In this document: positions 45,750-54,306 of the stretch, one piece after another
Position numbering within the stretch: the stretch's first letter is position 1
Layout: each line of letters opens with the position of its first letter
Origin: Paucilactobacillus oligofermentans DSM 15707 = LMG 22743
GTDB taxonomy: Bacteria; Bacillota; Bacilli; Lactobacillales; Lactobacillaceae
Direction of reading: 5' to 3'
DNA length: 64,000 nt
NCBI RefSeq assembly: GCF_001434315.1
Contig: NZ_AZFE01000031.1
Location: 209,861 to 273,860 of the forward strand
Position numbers and translations under genes: made by a program
Notes under the pieces: model-generated
Told to the model about the DNA's origin: nothing
The model's database searches: none
What the model saw: only the letters and a program-made list of their open reading frames with translations

Positions 45750-47292
45750 ACTTCTTCAAACTTAATGCTTCAACATTTAAAATTTTATCCGCTAAGCCAT
45801 CATAAAAGCCCTCCTCATGACTAACTAAAATTAAATTACCACGAAAGTTTTGTAAAGCTCGCTTTAAGGCATTCTTCGTTTCATCATCCAAATGGTTCGT
45901 TGGTTCATCCATGATCAAAAAATTACTTGGCGTTAATTCCAGAATAGCCAATTTAACTTTGGTCTGTTCTCCACCCGATAGCAAACTCATTGGTTTCATC
46001 GTATTAGCAGCATTAATTCCTGCCCGCGCTAACCGTGTTCGAATCGTTTTAGGTAACATTGTTGGGTACAGTTCTTGAATCGTCTCTAACGGCGTTAATT
46101 CGTCATTTTCCCAATCTAAATCTTGATTGAAATAATTTACAATTGCTGATGGTGAAAATTCAGATGAACCACCCTTCGCTTCGATTTTTCCTATAATTGA
46201 CTTAATTAAAGTTGATTTACCAACCCCATTAAATCCTTTAAACACTAATTTTTCACCACTACTCATTGAAAAAGTTACTGGTGCTAATAGTGGCTTATTA
46301 TAACCAACTGATAAAGCCTCTACATGTAAAGCATTTTGTGATCCCGTATCTTCATATGGAAACTTAAAGCTTGCCACGACGTTGTCTGATGGTGGATCAA
46401 TTCGTTCCATTCTTGCTAACATTTTTTCACGAGACTTAGCCATCGTTGATTTTGAGCCCGCCTTATTTTTCTTAATAAACTTTTCAGCTTTTTCAATTTC
46501 AACTTGTTGCTTTTCATATTCTTTTAATTGGGACTCTTTACGCTCTTCTTTTTGGCGCATAGCCTTTTTAAAGCTACCACGATACTTCGTAATTTTACCA
46601 AACGAAACATCACAAATAGTATTAGTAACTTGTTCGAGAAAATCATAATCATGAGAAATAATCATCGCTGCCCCGGTAAAACTATTCAAATAGTTAATCA
46701 GCCAGTCAATGTGAGCAGTATCTAAATAATTGGTTGGTTCATCAAGTAAAATAACATCTGGACTTTGTAACAATAGTTTAGCCAAAATAATTTTTGACCG
46801 TTGCCCACCACTCATTTCAGATACCACATGGTCTAAGCCAATTGAATCTAGACCTAATCCTGAAATCACTCGATCAATTTCAGTTTCGATATCATAAAAA
46901 TTACGTGCATCCAGCTGTTCTTGAAAACGACCAGCACGAGCTAATAACTTATCATTCAAAGTTTCAGCGTATTCGGCATAAGCCTGATTCATTTGATTAT
47001 TAATCTCAAATAAATCATCAAACGCCGTATGTAAAAATTGTTGTAATGTGGTCCCAGCAGGAATATCCGCATATTGATCTAGATAGCCAATACTCGTATT
47101 ATTTTGCCATTTAATACTACCTTCAACGGCTAATATTTTCCCCGTAATAATCTTGATTAACGTACTCTTTCCAGCGCCGTTTTGACCAACAATTCCCATA
47201 TGGTCAGACTGATTCAACTGAAAACTAGCCTCATCATATAATTTTTTATCCGCAAAACTCATACTTAAGTCTTGCACATCCAATAAACTCAT
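45748..47292 (-). CDS. ABC-F family ATP-binding protein
   Basis: 514 aa with two ABC domains and no membrane segment: Walker A GQNGAGKST and GFNGVGKST, signatures MSGGQRSK and LSGGEQTK, and LLDEPTNYLD / IMDEPTNHLD. A charged linker at about 240-300 (KKAMRQKEERKESQLKEYEK) separates them. These proteins act on the ribosome. The overall shape is closest to the YkpA/YbiT group; it is not evidently an antibiotic resistance type. The ribosome site (AGGT, 10 bases) is weak. Confidence 0.88.
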   Translation of the reverse strand: MSLLDVQDLSMSFADKKLYDEASFQLNQSDHMGIVGQNGAGKSTLIKIITGKILAVEGSIKWQNNTSIGYLDQYADIPAGTTLQQFLHTAFDDLFEINNQMNQAYAEYAETLNDKLLARAGRFQEQLDARNFYDIETEIDRVISGLGLDSIGLDHVVSEMSGGQRSKIILAKLLLQSPDVILLDEPTNYLDTAHIDWLINYLNSFTGAAMIISHDYDFLEQVTNTICDVSFGKITKYRGSFKKAMRQKEERKESQLKEYEKQQVEIEKAEKFIKKNKAGSKSTMAKSREKMLARMERIDPPSDNVVASFKFPYEDTGSQNALHVEALSVGYNKPLLAPVTFSMSSGEKLVFKGFNGVGKSTLIKSIIGKIEAKGGSSEFSPSAIVNYFNQDLDWENDELTPLETIQELYPTMLPKTIRTRLARAGINAANTMKPMSLLSGGEQTKVKLAILELTPSNFLIMDEPTNHLDDETKNALKRALQNFRGNLILVSHEEGFYDGLADKILNVEALSLKK

Positions 47293-47335
47293 CTCTTATA
47301 TTACCTTTCGTTCTAACGTGTACAATCAAAGTCCA

Positions 47336-47364
47336 ATTGTACTCTTGTCGACATTGATTTTCAA
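47336..47364 (-). promoter_or_regulatory. Predicted promoter of the ABC-F gene
   Basis: TTGAAA (47359-47364), 17-base spacer and TACAAT (47336-47341) on the minus strand. Confidence 0.5.
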
Positions 47365-47411
47365 AGTTACAATTGATGAATACGTTTTTCATTAATCATT
47401 AGGAGATAACC

Positions 47412-47861
47412 ATGATAACTAAACTGAATAATCCAACTACTGAACAACTAGATGAAATTTTAACTATTTGGTTAACCGCCAATTTAGATGCCCATGATTT
47501 CGTTGAACCTGAATATTGGCAAGAAAATTTTGACCTAGTTAAACAAACTTTACCTGACGCTGAATTATATGTCGCTACAGAAGATCATCAAATTGTTGCC
47601 TTCTTAGGCCTCGCTGAAAATTATATTGCTGGTTTGTTTGTGAACAAACAATATCGAAGTCGTGGACTAGGTACTGACTTGTTAAATTCCGTAAAAGAGC
47701 AGCAACAATTCTTACAGCTATCCGTTTATGAAAAAAATTCACGCGCCATAAACTTTTATTTGAATAATGGCTTCACGCCCAAAACTAGCGATGTTGATTT
47801 CAAAACTAATGAAGTCGAATACCTCATGACCTGGCAGAAGCCTAACCTAGATATGCTATAA
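47412..47861 (+). CDS. GNAT family N-acetyltransferase
   Basis: 149 aa with AGGAG 6 bases before the ATG. GNAT fold: IAGLFVNKQYRSRGLGTDLL gives the acetyl-CoA binding RxxGxG/A motif near residues 81-87, and YEKNSRAINFYLNNGF is the usual C-terminal element. The start TEQLDEILTIWLTANLDAHDF resembles YjaB-type enzymes. Acceptor unknown. A VOC-family gene follows 27 bases later. Confidence 0.85.
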   Translation: MITKLNNPTTEQLDEILTIWLTANLDAHDFVEPEYWQENFDLVKQTLPDAELYVATEDHQIVAFLGLAENYIAGLFVNKQYRSRGLGTDLLNSVKEQQQFLQLSVYEKNSRAINFYLNNGFTPKTSDVDFKTNEVEYLMTWQKPNLDML

Positions 47862-47888
47862 TTTGGTTAATTGAAGGAGATCGTTAAT

Positions 47889-48269
47889 ATGAAAATTAGA
47901 GATATTGATCACGTAACTATGTACGTAACTAATTTAGATCAAACTACCCGCTTTTATCACGAAACATTTGACATGCCCGTCTTAGAAGAAGACGACCAGC
48001 ATGCTTTGATGCTTTGTGGTAAACAAGCCCTTGACTTTAAATTGATTACTACAGCAAACACAATTGAAGCTAAACAAAAAGCAACAGGAGCCACTGCGTT
48101 TTGTTTTATCGTTAAGGAACAATTATCAGATGTCGAAAATCACCTACGAAGTTATTACATTCCAATTATTGACGGTCCAAGTATCCATCAAGGTGCGCAT
48201 GGTAAACTCACTTCATTATTTATTAATGATCCCGATGGCAACCTATTAGAAATCGCCGTAGATGCCTAA
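47889..48269 (+). CDS. VOC family protein (glyoxalase/bleomycin-resistance fold)
   Basis: 126 aa. The ATG at 47889 has AAGGAG 9 bases upstream; the earlier in-frame TTG is part of that site. Paired beta-alpha-beta units start IDHVTMYVTNLDQTTRFYHETFDMPV and end DPDGNLLEI, as in VOC dioxygenase-like or glyoxalase-like proteins, with a metal-ligand His (near residue 8) and Glu (near 121). A virulence-protein-like VOC enzyme or a small-molecule binder; substrate unknown. Probably co-transcribed with the GNAT gene. Confidence 0.84.
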   Translation: MKIRDIDHVTMYVTNLDQTTRFYHETFDMPVLEEDDQHALMLCGKQALDFKLITTANTIEAKQKATGATAFCFIVKEQLSDVENHLRSYYIPIIDGPSIHQGAHGKLTSLFINDPDGNLLEIAVDA

Positions 48270-48290
48270 TTAAATTATCTTATTAATCAA

Positions 48291-48323
48291 AAAAACTCCG
48301 TTAAAAAATTTAACGGGGTTTTT
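48291..48323. terminator. Bidirectional terminator between the VOC gene and thrC
   Basis: Stem AACTCCGTTAAA / TTTAACGGGGTT with a 3-base loop, T-rich tails on both strands. Confidence 0.82.
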
Positions 48324-48330
48324 GATTACC

Positions 48331-49818
48331 TTATTTTACAATCTTTAAAATGAATTCTTCCATTTTTTCCGGTTTCACAACCACTTGCTTATGTGGTTCC
48401 AGTTCAAATAACGTTTTAATTGGTGCTGGAACAAGATCACCAGTGATATCAAATAACTGACCTACAGCTGCATAACCTGGTTCAACGACTTGTTTACCAG
48501 TAATACCTTCATACACTGTTTCTGGGAATTTATATGGACTAGCGGTTGCTACAACAACCATTGGTGTCTTATCACCCGTGCGTTGTTGATATTCACGAGC
48601 CACTGCTGAGGCTACCGCTGTATGCGGATCAATGGTGTATTTAGCAGTTTCATAAACCCGTTTAATTTCAGCCTTAATTGCAGTTTCTGATGCAAATCCA
48701 GCATCAAAATTTGTATCTAAGCGTGTCTTCATATCATCAGAAATTGTGTACTGACCATCATTGGTTAACTCATTCATCAACTTTTTAATTTGATTGCTAT
48801 CTTCATTAGCTAAATCAAACAATAATCGTTCTAAATTGCTTGAAACAACAATATCCATCGATGGTGAATTAGTTAAATAAAAATCGCGATTTTTATTATA
48901 CGTACCAGTTGTAAAGAAATCTGTTAAGACATTGTTTTGGTTAGAAGCACAAATTAATTTATTAATAGGTAAACCCATCTTTTTAGCATAATAGCCAGCC
49001 AGAATATCACCGAAGTTACCCGTTGGAACTGTAAAATTGATTGCATTACCGAGCTTGACTGTTCCATCACGGACTAACTTTCCATACGTATAGAAATAGT
49101 AGGCGACTTGTGGCATTAAGCGTCCAATATTCATTGAGTTAGCTGATGAAAATTGACTACCACTTAATTTCAAGTTTTTTTCTAGTTCAGAATCATTAAA
49201 AATTCGTTTAACTTCCGTTTGTGCTTGGTCGAAATTACCATCAATCGCTACAACTTCAAGATTATCACCTTGCTGAGTTAACATTTGTTGTAATTGAACT
49301 GGACTTACACCACCATTTGGATAAAAAACAATTACTTGGGTACCATCAACATCACGGAAACCATTCATTGAAGCAGTTCCAGTATCACCAGAGGTTGCTG
49401 TTAGAATTACGATTTTGCGATTAACATTAGTTAGCTTCACGGCATTAACCATTAAATGTGGCAACATCTGTAAGGCAATATCTTTAAAGGCTAAGGTTGG
49501 TCCATGAAATAATTCCATATAATGACTACCAGCAGTCTCTTTCGTTACTGGTACAATTTCGTCATCATCAAATTGAGACCCATAGGCAGCACGAATACTT
49601 TCATCTAATTGTTCATCAGAGTAATCATTAAAGAACCAGCTTAAGACTAACTTAGCGGTTTCTTTATATGTAAGTTTTGATATTTCGGCTAGATTAATCG
49701 TTGGCGTTGGAAAATTAACCGGTACATACAAGCCGCCATCTGGGGCGAGTCCTTGAATAACTGCCTCGGCTGAATTTAAAGAATCTGAACGAGAACCTCG
49801 AGTACTACGATAATCCAT
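48331..49818 (-). CDS. thrC: Threonine synthase
   Basis: 495 aa from the ATG with GGAGG 6 bases upstream; an in-frame start 45 bases earlier lies in the promoter region. PLP-dependent enzyme: N-terminal MDYRSTRG, PLP lysine in GPTLAFKDIALQ near residue 115, and the phosphate-binding TATSGDTGTASMNGF. Length fits the longer ThrC class. It converts O-phosphohomoserine to threonine. Divergent from hom-thrB, with which it completes the branch from aspartate semialdehyde. Confidence 0.95.
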   Translation of the reverse strand: MDYRSTRGSRSDSLNSAEAVIQGLAPDGGLYVPVNFPTPTINLAEISKLTYKETAKLVLSWFFNDYSDEQLDESIRAAYGSQFDDDEIVPVTKETAGSHYMELFHGPTLAFKDIALQMLPHLMVNAVKLTNVNRKIVILTATSGDTGTASMNGFRDVDGTQVIVFYPNGGVSPVQLQQMLTQQGDNLEVVAIDGNFDQAQTEVKRIFNDSELEKNLKLSGSQFSSANSMNIGRLMPQVAYYFYTYGKLVRDGTVKLGNAINFTVPTGNFGDILAGYYAKKMGLPINKLICASNQNNVLTDFFTTGTYNKNRDFYLTNSPSMDIVVSSNLERLLFDLANEDSNQIKKLMNELTNDGQYTISDDMKTRLDTNFDAGFASETAIKAEIKRVYETAKYTIDPHTAVASAVAREYQQRTGDKTPMVVVATASPYKFPETVYEGITGKQVVEPGYAAVGQLFDITGDLVPAPIKTLFELEPHKQVVVKPEKMEEFILKIVK

Positions 49819-49867
49819 TATGTGCCTCCGAATTTGTGAATTTATGCAATTATAACCTATCATATAC

Positions 49868-49898
49868 TAATTAGGCTATGGTAAAATGGACCTAATTA
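49868..49898. promoter_or_regulatory. Inverted repeat and divergent promoters between thrC and hom
   Basis: Perfect repeat TAATTAGG (49868-49875), 15-base spacer, CCTAATTA (49891-49898). Between the arms lies the hom extended -10, TATGGTAAAAT (49877-49887). The left arm overlaps the position expected for the thrC -35, whose TATAAT is at 49849-49854 on the minus strand. One factor bound here could control both directions. Confidence 0.55.
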
Positions 49899-49927
49899 TG
49901 TGAATTTGATTGTGAGGCGGTTAAAAT

Positions 49928-51211
49928 ATGGAAAAAATTAATATTGGTTTAATAGGCTTAGGAACAGTTGGTTCTGGTGTCTTAGAAATGATTTCAAACA
50001 ACCAAGATAAGATTTCAAACATCACTGGACGTGAGTTAATTATTAAAACAATTGTTGTCCGAAATGTTGCAAAGCATCGCGAGGAAGTCGCTGATGACAT
50101 TTTGTTAACCGATGATGTTAATGACGTTATCAATGACCCCGACATTAAAATTGCAGTCGAAGTGATGGGTGGAATTAATCCTGCCAAGCAAATAATAACT
50201 GATTTATTAAATGCCCACAAACATGTCGTAACGGCGAACAAGGATTTAATTGCCTCACATGGTGATGAATTAGCCAAAATTGCCCATAAAAATACTGCTG
50301 ACCTAGTTTACGAAGCTAGTGTTGCTGGTGGAATTCCAATTCTACGAACCATTGTTAATAGCTTTGCGGCGGATGAAATTCTTGAAGTTAAAGGAATTGT
50401 CAATGGGACAACTAATTACATTCTTACCCAAATGCAACAAAAGAGCTGGAGCTATGAAGATGCCCTCAAGAAAGCCCAAGAACTTGGCTTTGCTGAATCT
50501 GATCCAACTAATGATGTTGCCGGTATCGATGCAACTTATAAAATGATTATTTTAAGTCAATTTTCATTTGGTTCACACATCGCCCTCGAAGATATTAACA
50601 TTGAAGGTATTCAAAATATCAAGTTAGAGGATGTAACTCAAGCAGCCAAATTTGGTTACACAATTAAGTTACTCGGTATCGCTACCCGCGTTGGCAACGG
50701 AATTTTTGCTGAAGTTGCACCAGTATTGGTCCCTTCAGACCACCCACTAGCCACAATCCATAATGAAAATAATGCAGTGATGGTGACTGGTCAAGCAGTT
50801 GGTGAAACGTTATTTTATGGTCCTGGTGCTGGTGGCTTGCCTACTGCCAACAGTGTTCTAAGTGATATTGTTTCGGTAACTAAAAATATTGTCCTTGGTA
50901 CTACTGGTAATACTTTCAATAATTACCAACACGAAAGCGAACCAATTGATAAGTCAAACGTCATCTATCCATATTATCTTTCACTCCAAATGAAAGATAT
51001 TCCGGGACAAATCTTGAAGGTAACTAAGTTAATGACCGAACTTGGTGCTAGCTTTAGTCAGATCGTTCAAACTAAGGCAAATGACACTGAGGCGCGAGTT
51101 ATTTTCATCACCCATTCAATGTCAAAAGATCAACTGAAAACTTTAAAAGAAGAAATCGCTAAGTTTGATAGTATCAGTCTGAATGCAGCCTATAAAGTCC
51201 TTGAAAACTAA
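49928..51211 (+). CDS. hom: Homoserine dehydrogenase
   Basis: 427 aa with GAGGCGG 7 bases before the ATG. NAD(P)-binding GLIGLGTVGSGV at residues 6-17, TANKDLIASHG, and the catalytic segment GIVNGTTNYIL followed by AQELGFAESDPTNDVAGIDA. A C-terminal ACT domain (from ~350, LQMKDIPGQILKVTKLM) allows feedback by threonine. Reduces aspartate semialdehyde to homoserine. It is followed 40 bases later by thrB. Confidence 0.95.
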   Translation: MEKINIGLIGLGTVGSGVLEMISNNQDKISNITGRELIIKTIVVRNVAKHREEVADDILLTDDVNDVINDPDIKIAVEVMGGINPAKQIITDLLNAHKHVVTANKDLIASHGDELAKIAHKNTADLVYEASVAGGIPILRTIVNSFAADEILEVKGIVNGTTNYILTQMQQKSWSYEDALKKAQELGFAESDPTNDVAGIDATYKMIILSQFSFGSHIALEDINIEGIQNIKLEDVTQAAKFGYTIKLLGIATRVGNGIFAEVAPVLVPSDHPLATIHNENNAVMVTGQAVGETLFYGPGAGGLPTANSVLSDIVSVTKNIVLGTTGNTFNNYQHESEPIDKSNVIYPYYLSLQMKDIPGQILKVTKLMTELGASFSQIVQTKANDTEARVIFITHSMSKDQLKTLKEEIAKFDSISLNAAYKVLEN

Positions 51212-51251
51212 GATGATTAGCTTTTGATAAAAATGAAAAGAGGAAATCACA

Positions 51252-52118
51252 TTGATCATCAAAGTTCCCGCAACTAGTGCCAATCTTGGGCCTGGATTTG
51301 ATTCAATTGGCGTAGCTGTATCACTTTACTTAACGATTGAAGTTATTGGAACTGCCCATGAATGGCACGTATTTCATAATTTAGGTCATGGCCTCGCTAG
51401 TAGTGAAAAAAATCTAATTGTGAAAACGGCCTTAAAAATTGCTCCTAATTTAGCACCCCATGAATTAAAAATGACTTCTGACATCCCCGTTACCCGCGGA
51501 CTTGGCAGTAGCTCGTCGGCGATTGTGGCTGGAATTGAATTGGCTAATCAATTAGCTCATCTTGAATTAACTGATGAACAAAAAGTTGCCTATGCTGCTA
51601 AAATTGAAGGTCATCCCGATAACGTTGCTCCGGCAATTTATGGTGATTTAGTCATTGGATCCAATGTTGATGACCAATTTGTGGCGATTCAAGCACCGTT
51701 CCCTGATTTATCACTAGTCGCCTATATTCCCGCTTATGATCTTAAAACCAGTGATAGTCGTGATGTCTTACCAACCAATATTCCGTTTTTAGCAGCAACG
51801 CATGCTAGTGCCATCGGTAATACCTTTGTGGCTGCTATCTTCACTAATAATTTTCCAGCCTTGGGTAAATTAATTGAAGCTGACCAATTTCATGAACCAT
51901 ATCGTCAAAAATTAATTCCTGAATTCTTACCAATTCGTAAAATTGCCCATGAATCTGGTGCGTTAGCCACCTACTTAAGTGGCGCTGGCCCAACCGTCAT
52001 GACCATTATTGATAATAAAAAAATTAAAAACTTTAAAGACGCTTTAATTAGTGCCGGCTTCAAAGATCAAGTTGTTCCACTTACAATTGATAAACAAGGT
52101 GTTACCGTATCAAATTAA
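51252..52118 (+). CDS. thrB: Homoserine kinase
   Basis: 288 aa from a TTG start with GAGGAA 7 bases upstream. GHMP kinase: VPATSANLGPGFDSIG at the N terminus, ATP loop VTRGLGSSSSAIVAG near residues 82-96, and GAGPTVM toward the C terminus. It phosphorylates homoserine to O-phosphohomoserine, the substrate of ThrC. Last gene of the hom-thrB unit. Confidence 0.95.
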   Translation: MIIKVPATSANLGPGFDSIGVAVSLYLTIEVIGTAHEWHVFHNLGHGLASSEKNLIVKTALKIAPNLAPHELKMTSDIPVTRGLGSSSSAIVAGIELANQLAHLELTDEQKVAYAAKIEGHPDNVAPAIYGDLVIGSNVDDQFVAIQAPFPDLSLVAYIPAYDLKTSDSRDVLPTNIPFLAATHASAIGNTFVAAIFTNNFPALGKLIEADQFHEPYRQKLIPEFLPIRKIAHESGALATYLSGAGPTVMTIIDNKKIKNFKDALISAGFKDQVVPLTIDKQGVTVSN

Positions 52119-52146
52119 AAAATCACAAACAGTTAACTTGCAAAAA

Positions 52147-52203
52147 TCCCTTTATAATTGACGGGTGAAATTTATATTATTTCACAGGTTAATTATAAAG
52201 GGA
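52147..52203 (+). terminator. Large hairpin after thrB
   Basis: Arms of 25 bases (starting TCCCTTTATAATT and ending AATTATAAAGGGA) with a 3-base internal mismatch and a 7-base loop. The tail CTTTTGTATT is a modest T tract. Probable terminator; its length also makes a processing site possible. Confidence 0.6.
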
Positions 52204-52324
52204 CTTTTGTATTCTAAAAAGTAAATTGTATTACGTTACAAATTTTTAAGCATTGTTTAATTTTATATCAAAATAAAGCTCAAAAGTATAATTATTTTAT
52301 ATCATTTTCTTTAATTACGTGTTC

Positions 52325-52891
52325 TTATAATCTGATATTACTTAAATATTGTTCTCTTTTTAGATTATCACTCTTACTTATTTGACCAAAATTATTCCAT
52401 TTTACATTTCTTATTCCAACCTGTTGTAGAGTTGATTTGATAAATACTGATTTAATTGCGTTACCTGCAAATAACTTTATGTACCAGTTTGGTGACTTAG
52501 ATGTTGTAAATATATTAACTTGATTGATATTTGTTAATAACCCCTTAACACCATGATTACCATCAACATATGCAAAATTCATTTTAAAAACTTTATCTAC
52601 AAATCCCTTTACCATCCCAGGCAAATCATTCCACCAAATTGGGAAAATAAAAATAAGTTGGTCAGCATCTTTTAATGCTTTTTGATAACCCTTTACCAAA
52701 GAATCACTAGTTTTACCGGAATTAAATAAATTTAACTCCTCAGTAGAATATATTGGGTCAAATTTATCTTGATATAAATCAATAACTTTAAAATCCCTAT
52801 TTTTTTCCAGTAATTGTCCTTCAACTTTTTTTAAAATTGCATGGTTAAAGCTTCCTTGATATGGATGTGCATAAATAATCGTAGTTAACAT
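52325..52891 (-). CDS. NAD(P)H-dependent flavin oxidoreductase (NQO1/KefF-like)
   Basis: 188 aa with AAGGAG 6 bases before the ATG. Flavodoxin-like fold: TIIYAHPYQGSFNHAIL for flavin phosphate binding, and FIFPIWWNDLPGMVKGFVDKVF near residues 80-101 for FMN binding and dimer contacts. Enzymes of this family reduce quinones, azo compounds or other electrophiles using NAD(P)H. The gene is strongly AT-rich compared with its neighbours. It lies downstream of a TetR gene on the same strand, with its own promoter. Confidence 0.85.
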   Translation of the reverse strand: MLTTIIYAHPYQGSFNHAILKKVEGQLLEKNRDFKVIDLYQDKFDPIYSTEELNLFNSGKTSDSLVKGYQKALKDADQLIFIFPIWWNDLPGMVKGFVDKVFKMNFAYVDGNHGVKGLLTNINQVNIFTTSKSPNWYIKLFAGNAIKSVFIKSTLQQVGIRNVKWNNFGQISKSDNLKREQYLSNIRL

Positions 52892-52918
52892 TAGTTTCTC
52901 CTTTTTATATGAACAATT

Positions 52919-52946
52919 ATTATATTTTTTATATCTCAGTTTTCAA
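52919..52946 (-). promoter_or_regulatory. Predicted promoter of the oxidoreductase gene
   Basis: TTGAAA (52941-52946), 16-base spacer and perfect TATAAT (52919-52924) on the minus strand. Confidence 0.65.
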
Positions 52947-52963
52947 TAATTGAACTATTGAAA
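52941..52963. promoter_or_regulatory. Inverted repeat overlapping the oxidoreductase -35
   Basis: TTTCAATA (52941-52948), 7-base spacer, TATTGAAA (52956-52963): perfect 8-base arms. One arm contains the -35 hexamer. Candidate binding site of the adjacent TetR or another repressor. Confidence 0.45.
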
Positions 52964-53005
52964 TAAATTAAAATCTCTTTTAGTTAATAAAAAAACCTAA
53001 TTTTA

Positions 53006-53605
53006 TTACTCCTTTTGGTTACCAACTATATAAGTCTTTATCATTTGACTTATAACTTTTTTTATCCAATCTGATTTAACATCAACAACATCTTTTTTAC
53101 CTACAATTAGTGCAAACCCAACAATAAAGCTCCATAGTTGTACAACCTCAATATCTTCTTCTATTGATATATTATTATCACTTGAAACTTTTTGTACAAT
53201 TGATTTAAATTCTTCAAAACCTGGTAAATATTCATCTGCGCTCAATTTATTATTTTTTACCTTCGTATGAGCTATATAATCACCCAGAAACAAGACATCA
53301 AAATAGTTAGGAAAATTATTAGCAAAATCAACAAAATTAAGCCCCATTTTCAATAAAATATCCTCTGACTTCATATCACCAGTAATTCCTTTTGCAATAG
53401 ATGAACCAAATACTATCGATATCTGTCCTACTAAAGCTTTTAAATAATCATTTTTATTCGCAAAATGCCTATATGGACTAGAATGTGTAACTCCACAAAT
53501 TTCTGCAACTCTTCTTAAGGAAATATGTTTCATACCTTCTGTTTGTACAATTTTAGTACCTTCCATAATTAGCTTTTCTTTCAGTTTAGAACCTTCAACT
53601 ACCAT
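53006..53605 (-). CDS. TetR/AcrR family transcriptional regulator
   Basis: 199 aa from the ATG with AGGAG 7 bases upstream; an in-frame start 30 bases earlier lies upstream of this site. N-terminal HTH: HISLRRVAEICGVTHSSPYRHFANKNDYL is a typical TetR DNA-binding helix pair. The C-terminal domain (~80-195) resembles the TetR-C type that binds small ligands (WHG-like). AT-rich, like its downstream oxidoreductase partner, which suggests joint acquisition. It probably controls the oxidoreductase, as such pairs usually respond to quinones or electrophiles. Confidence 0.84.
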   Translation of the reverse strand: MVVEGSKLKEKLIMEGTKIVQTEGMKHISLRRVAEICGVTHSSPYRHFANKNDYLKALVGQISIVFGSSIAKGITGDMKSEDILLKMGLNFVDFANNFPNYFDVLFLGDYIAHTKVKNNKLSADEYLPGFEEFKSIVQKVSSDNNISIEEDIEVVQLWSFIVGFALIVGKKDVVDVKSDWIKKVISQMIKTYIVGNQKE

Positions 53606-53850
53606 TTCAAAACTCCTGTCTATTGTTAGCCACACTTACAAAACAAAATTTTTTTAAATGCCATCGGAATTCTATCCTATACTTAACATGATAACTACAA
53701 ATAGCGATATATTTATTAATATAATATTTCAGCTCCTTCTATTCCATCTAATCTTGAATTCCACATAAATTCAATATTCAACATTTACGGTGGATATAAG
53801 CACACATACCTAACGATTGATATTGATTAATAACTTTGCAAAACACGCTA

Positions 53851-53875
53851 ATCAAGTAGACACTGTCTACTTGAT
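53851..53875. promoter_or_regulatory. Perfect 12-bp-arm palindrome, probable TetR-type operator
   Basis: ATCAAGTAGACA and TGTCTACTTGAT flank a single C. The TAGAC...GTCTA form is common for TetR-family operators. It is about 245 bases upstream of the tetR start. Confidence 0.55.
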
Positions 53876-53932
53876 GAATAAAAAAATAAGCTAAAAACAA
53901 AATTATTAAAAATAGGTACTAAAATTAAATAA

Positions 53933-53947
53933 GTGGACACTGTCTAC
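53933..53947. promoter_or_regulatory. Second, weaker copy of the palindrome
   Basis: GTGGACACTGTCTAC repeats the core of the first palindrome (GTAGACACTGTCTAC) with one change. Centre-to-centre distance to the first is 77 bases. Confidence 0.5.
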
Positions 53948-54176
53948 AAGGCAATATTAACTCTTTTATTTGGAAAGTCAATAATTTTTAATAGCAATAG
54001 CATCAATCTTAACAGCAATATTTTTAACTTTTTTAGAAATATAATCATTATTAACGAAAAAAAATACGGTTCAATACCAAAATTTTTTTCGACCAGTTAA
54101 TTGCATAAAATTCATTATAATTTATGTGTTTCATCTCATATTTTTAATTGCTTTTTTCTAGACAAAAAAACCTTCC

Positions 54177-54218
54177 ATAATTGTGAGATAAATTAATAAT
54201 ATTTCATCTCACAATTAT
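54177..54218 (-). terminator. Hairpin behind the HAD gene, possible terminator
   Basis: Perfect 13-bp stem ATAATTGTGAGAT / ATCTCACAATTAT. On the minus strand a run of seven T begins about 7 bases after the stem, further away than in a normal terminator. It is 89 bases beyond the HAD stop. Confidence 0.4.
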
Positions 54219-54306
54219 AAAAAGTATTATCTTAAAAAATAAATGTTTTTAAATTATTTAATTTAGCAATTTGGTAGTGACCATTGTAATATTTGTGATT
54301 TTTTGT

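Larger units (their letters stand above)
53606..54306. other. Gene-free AT-rich stretch between the TetR and HAD genes
   Basis: About 700 bases without a supportable gene on either strand. It contains two related palindromes near 53.86 and 53.94 kb and a 13-bp-stem hairpin at 54177-54218. The stretch is visibly more AT-rich than the genome around it. It may be a decayed insertion, or the long control region of the tetR-oxidoreductase pair. Confidence 0.6.

Noticed and set aside
53716-53784. 22-codon frame on the minus strand upstream of tetR
   Set aside because: No ribosome binding site and too short to match any family; a stop codon lies immediately before its ATG.
54177-54218. Hairpin as an attenuator or mobile-element end
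   Set aside because: No flanking target repeats, no leader peptide and no partner repeat were seen; a weak terminator is the simpler reading.
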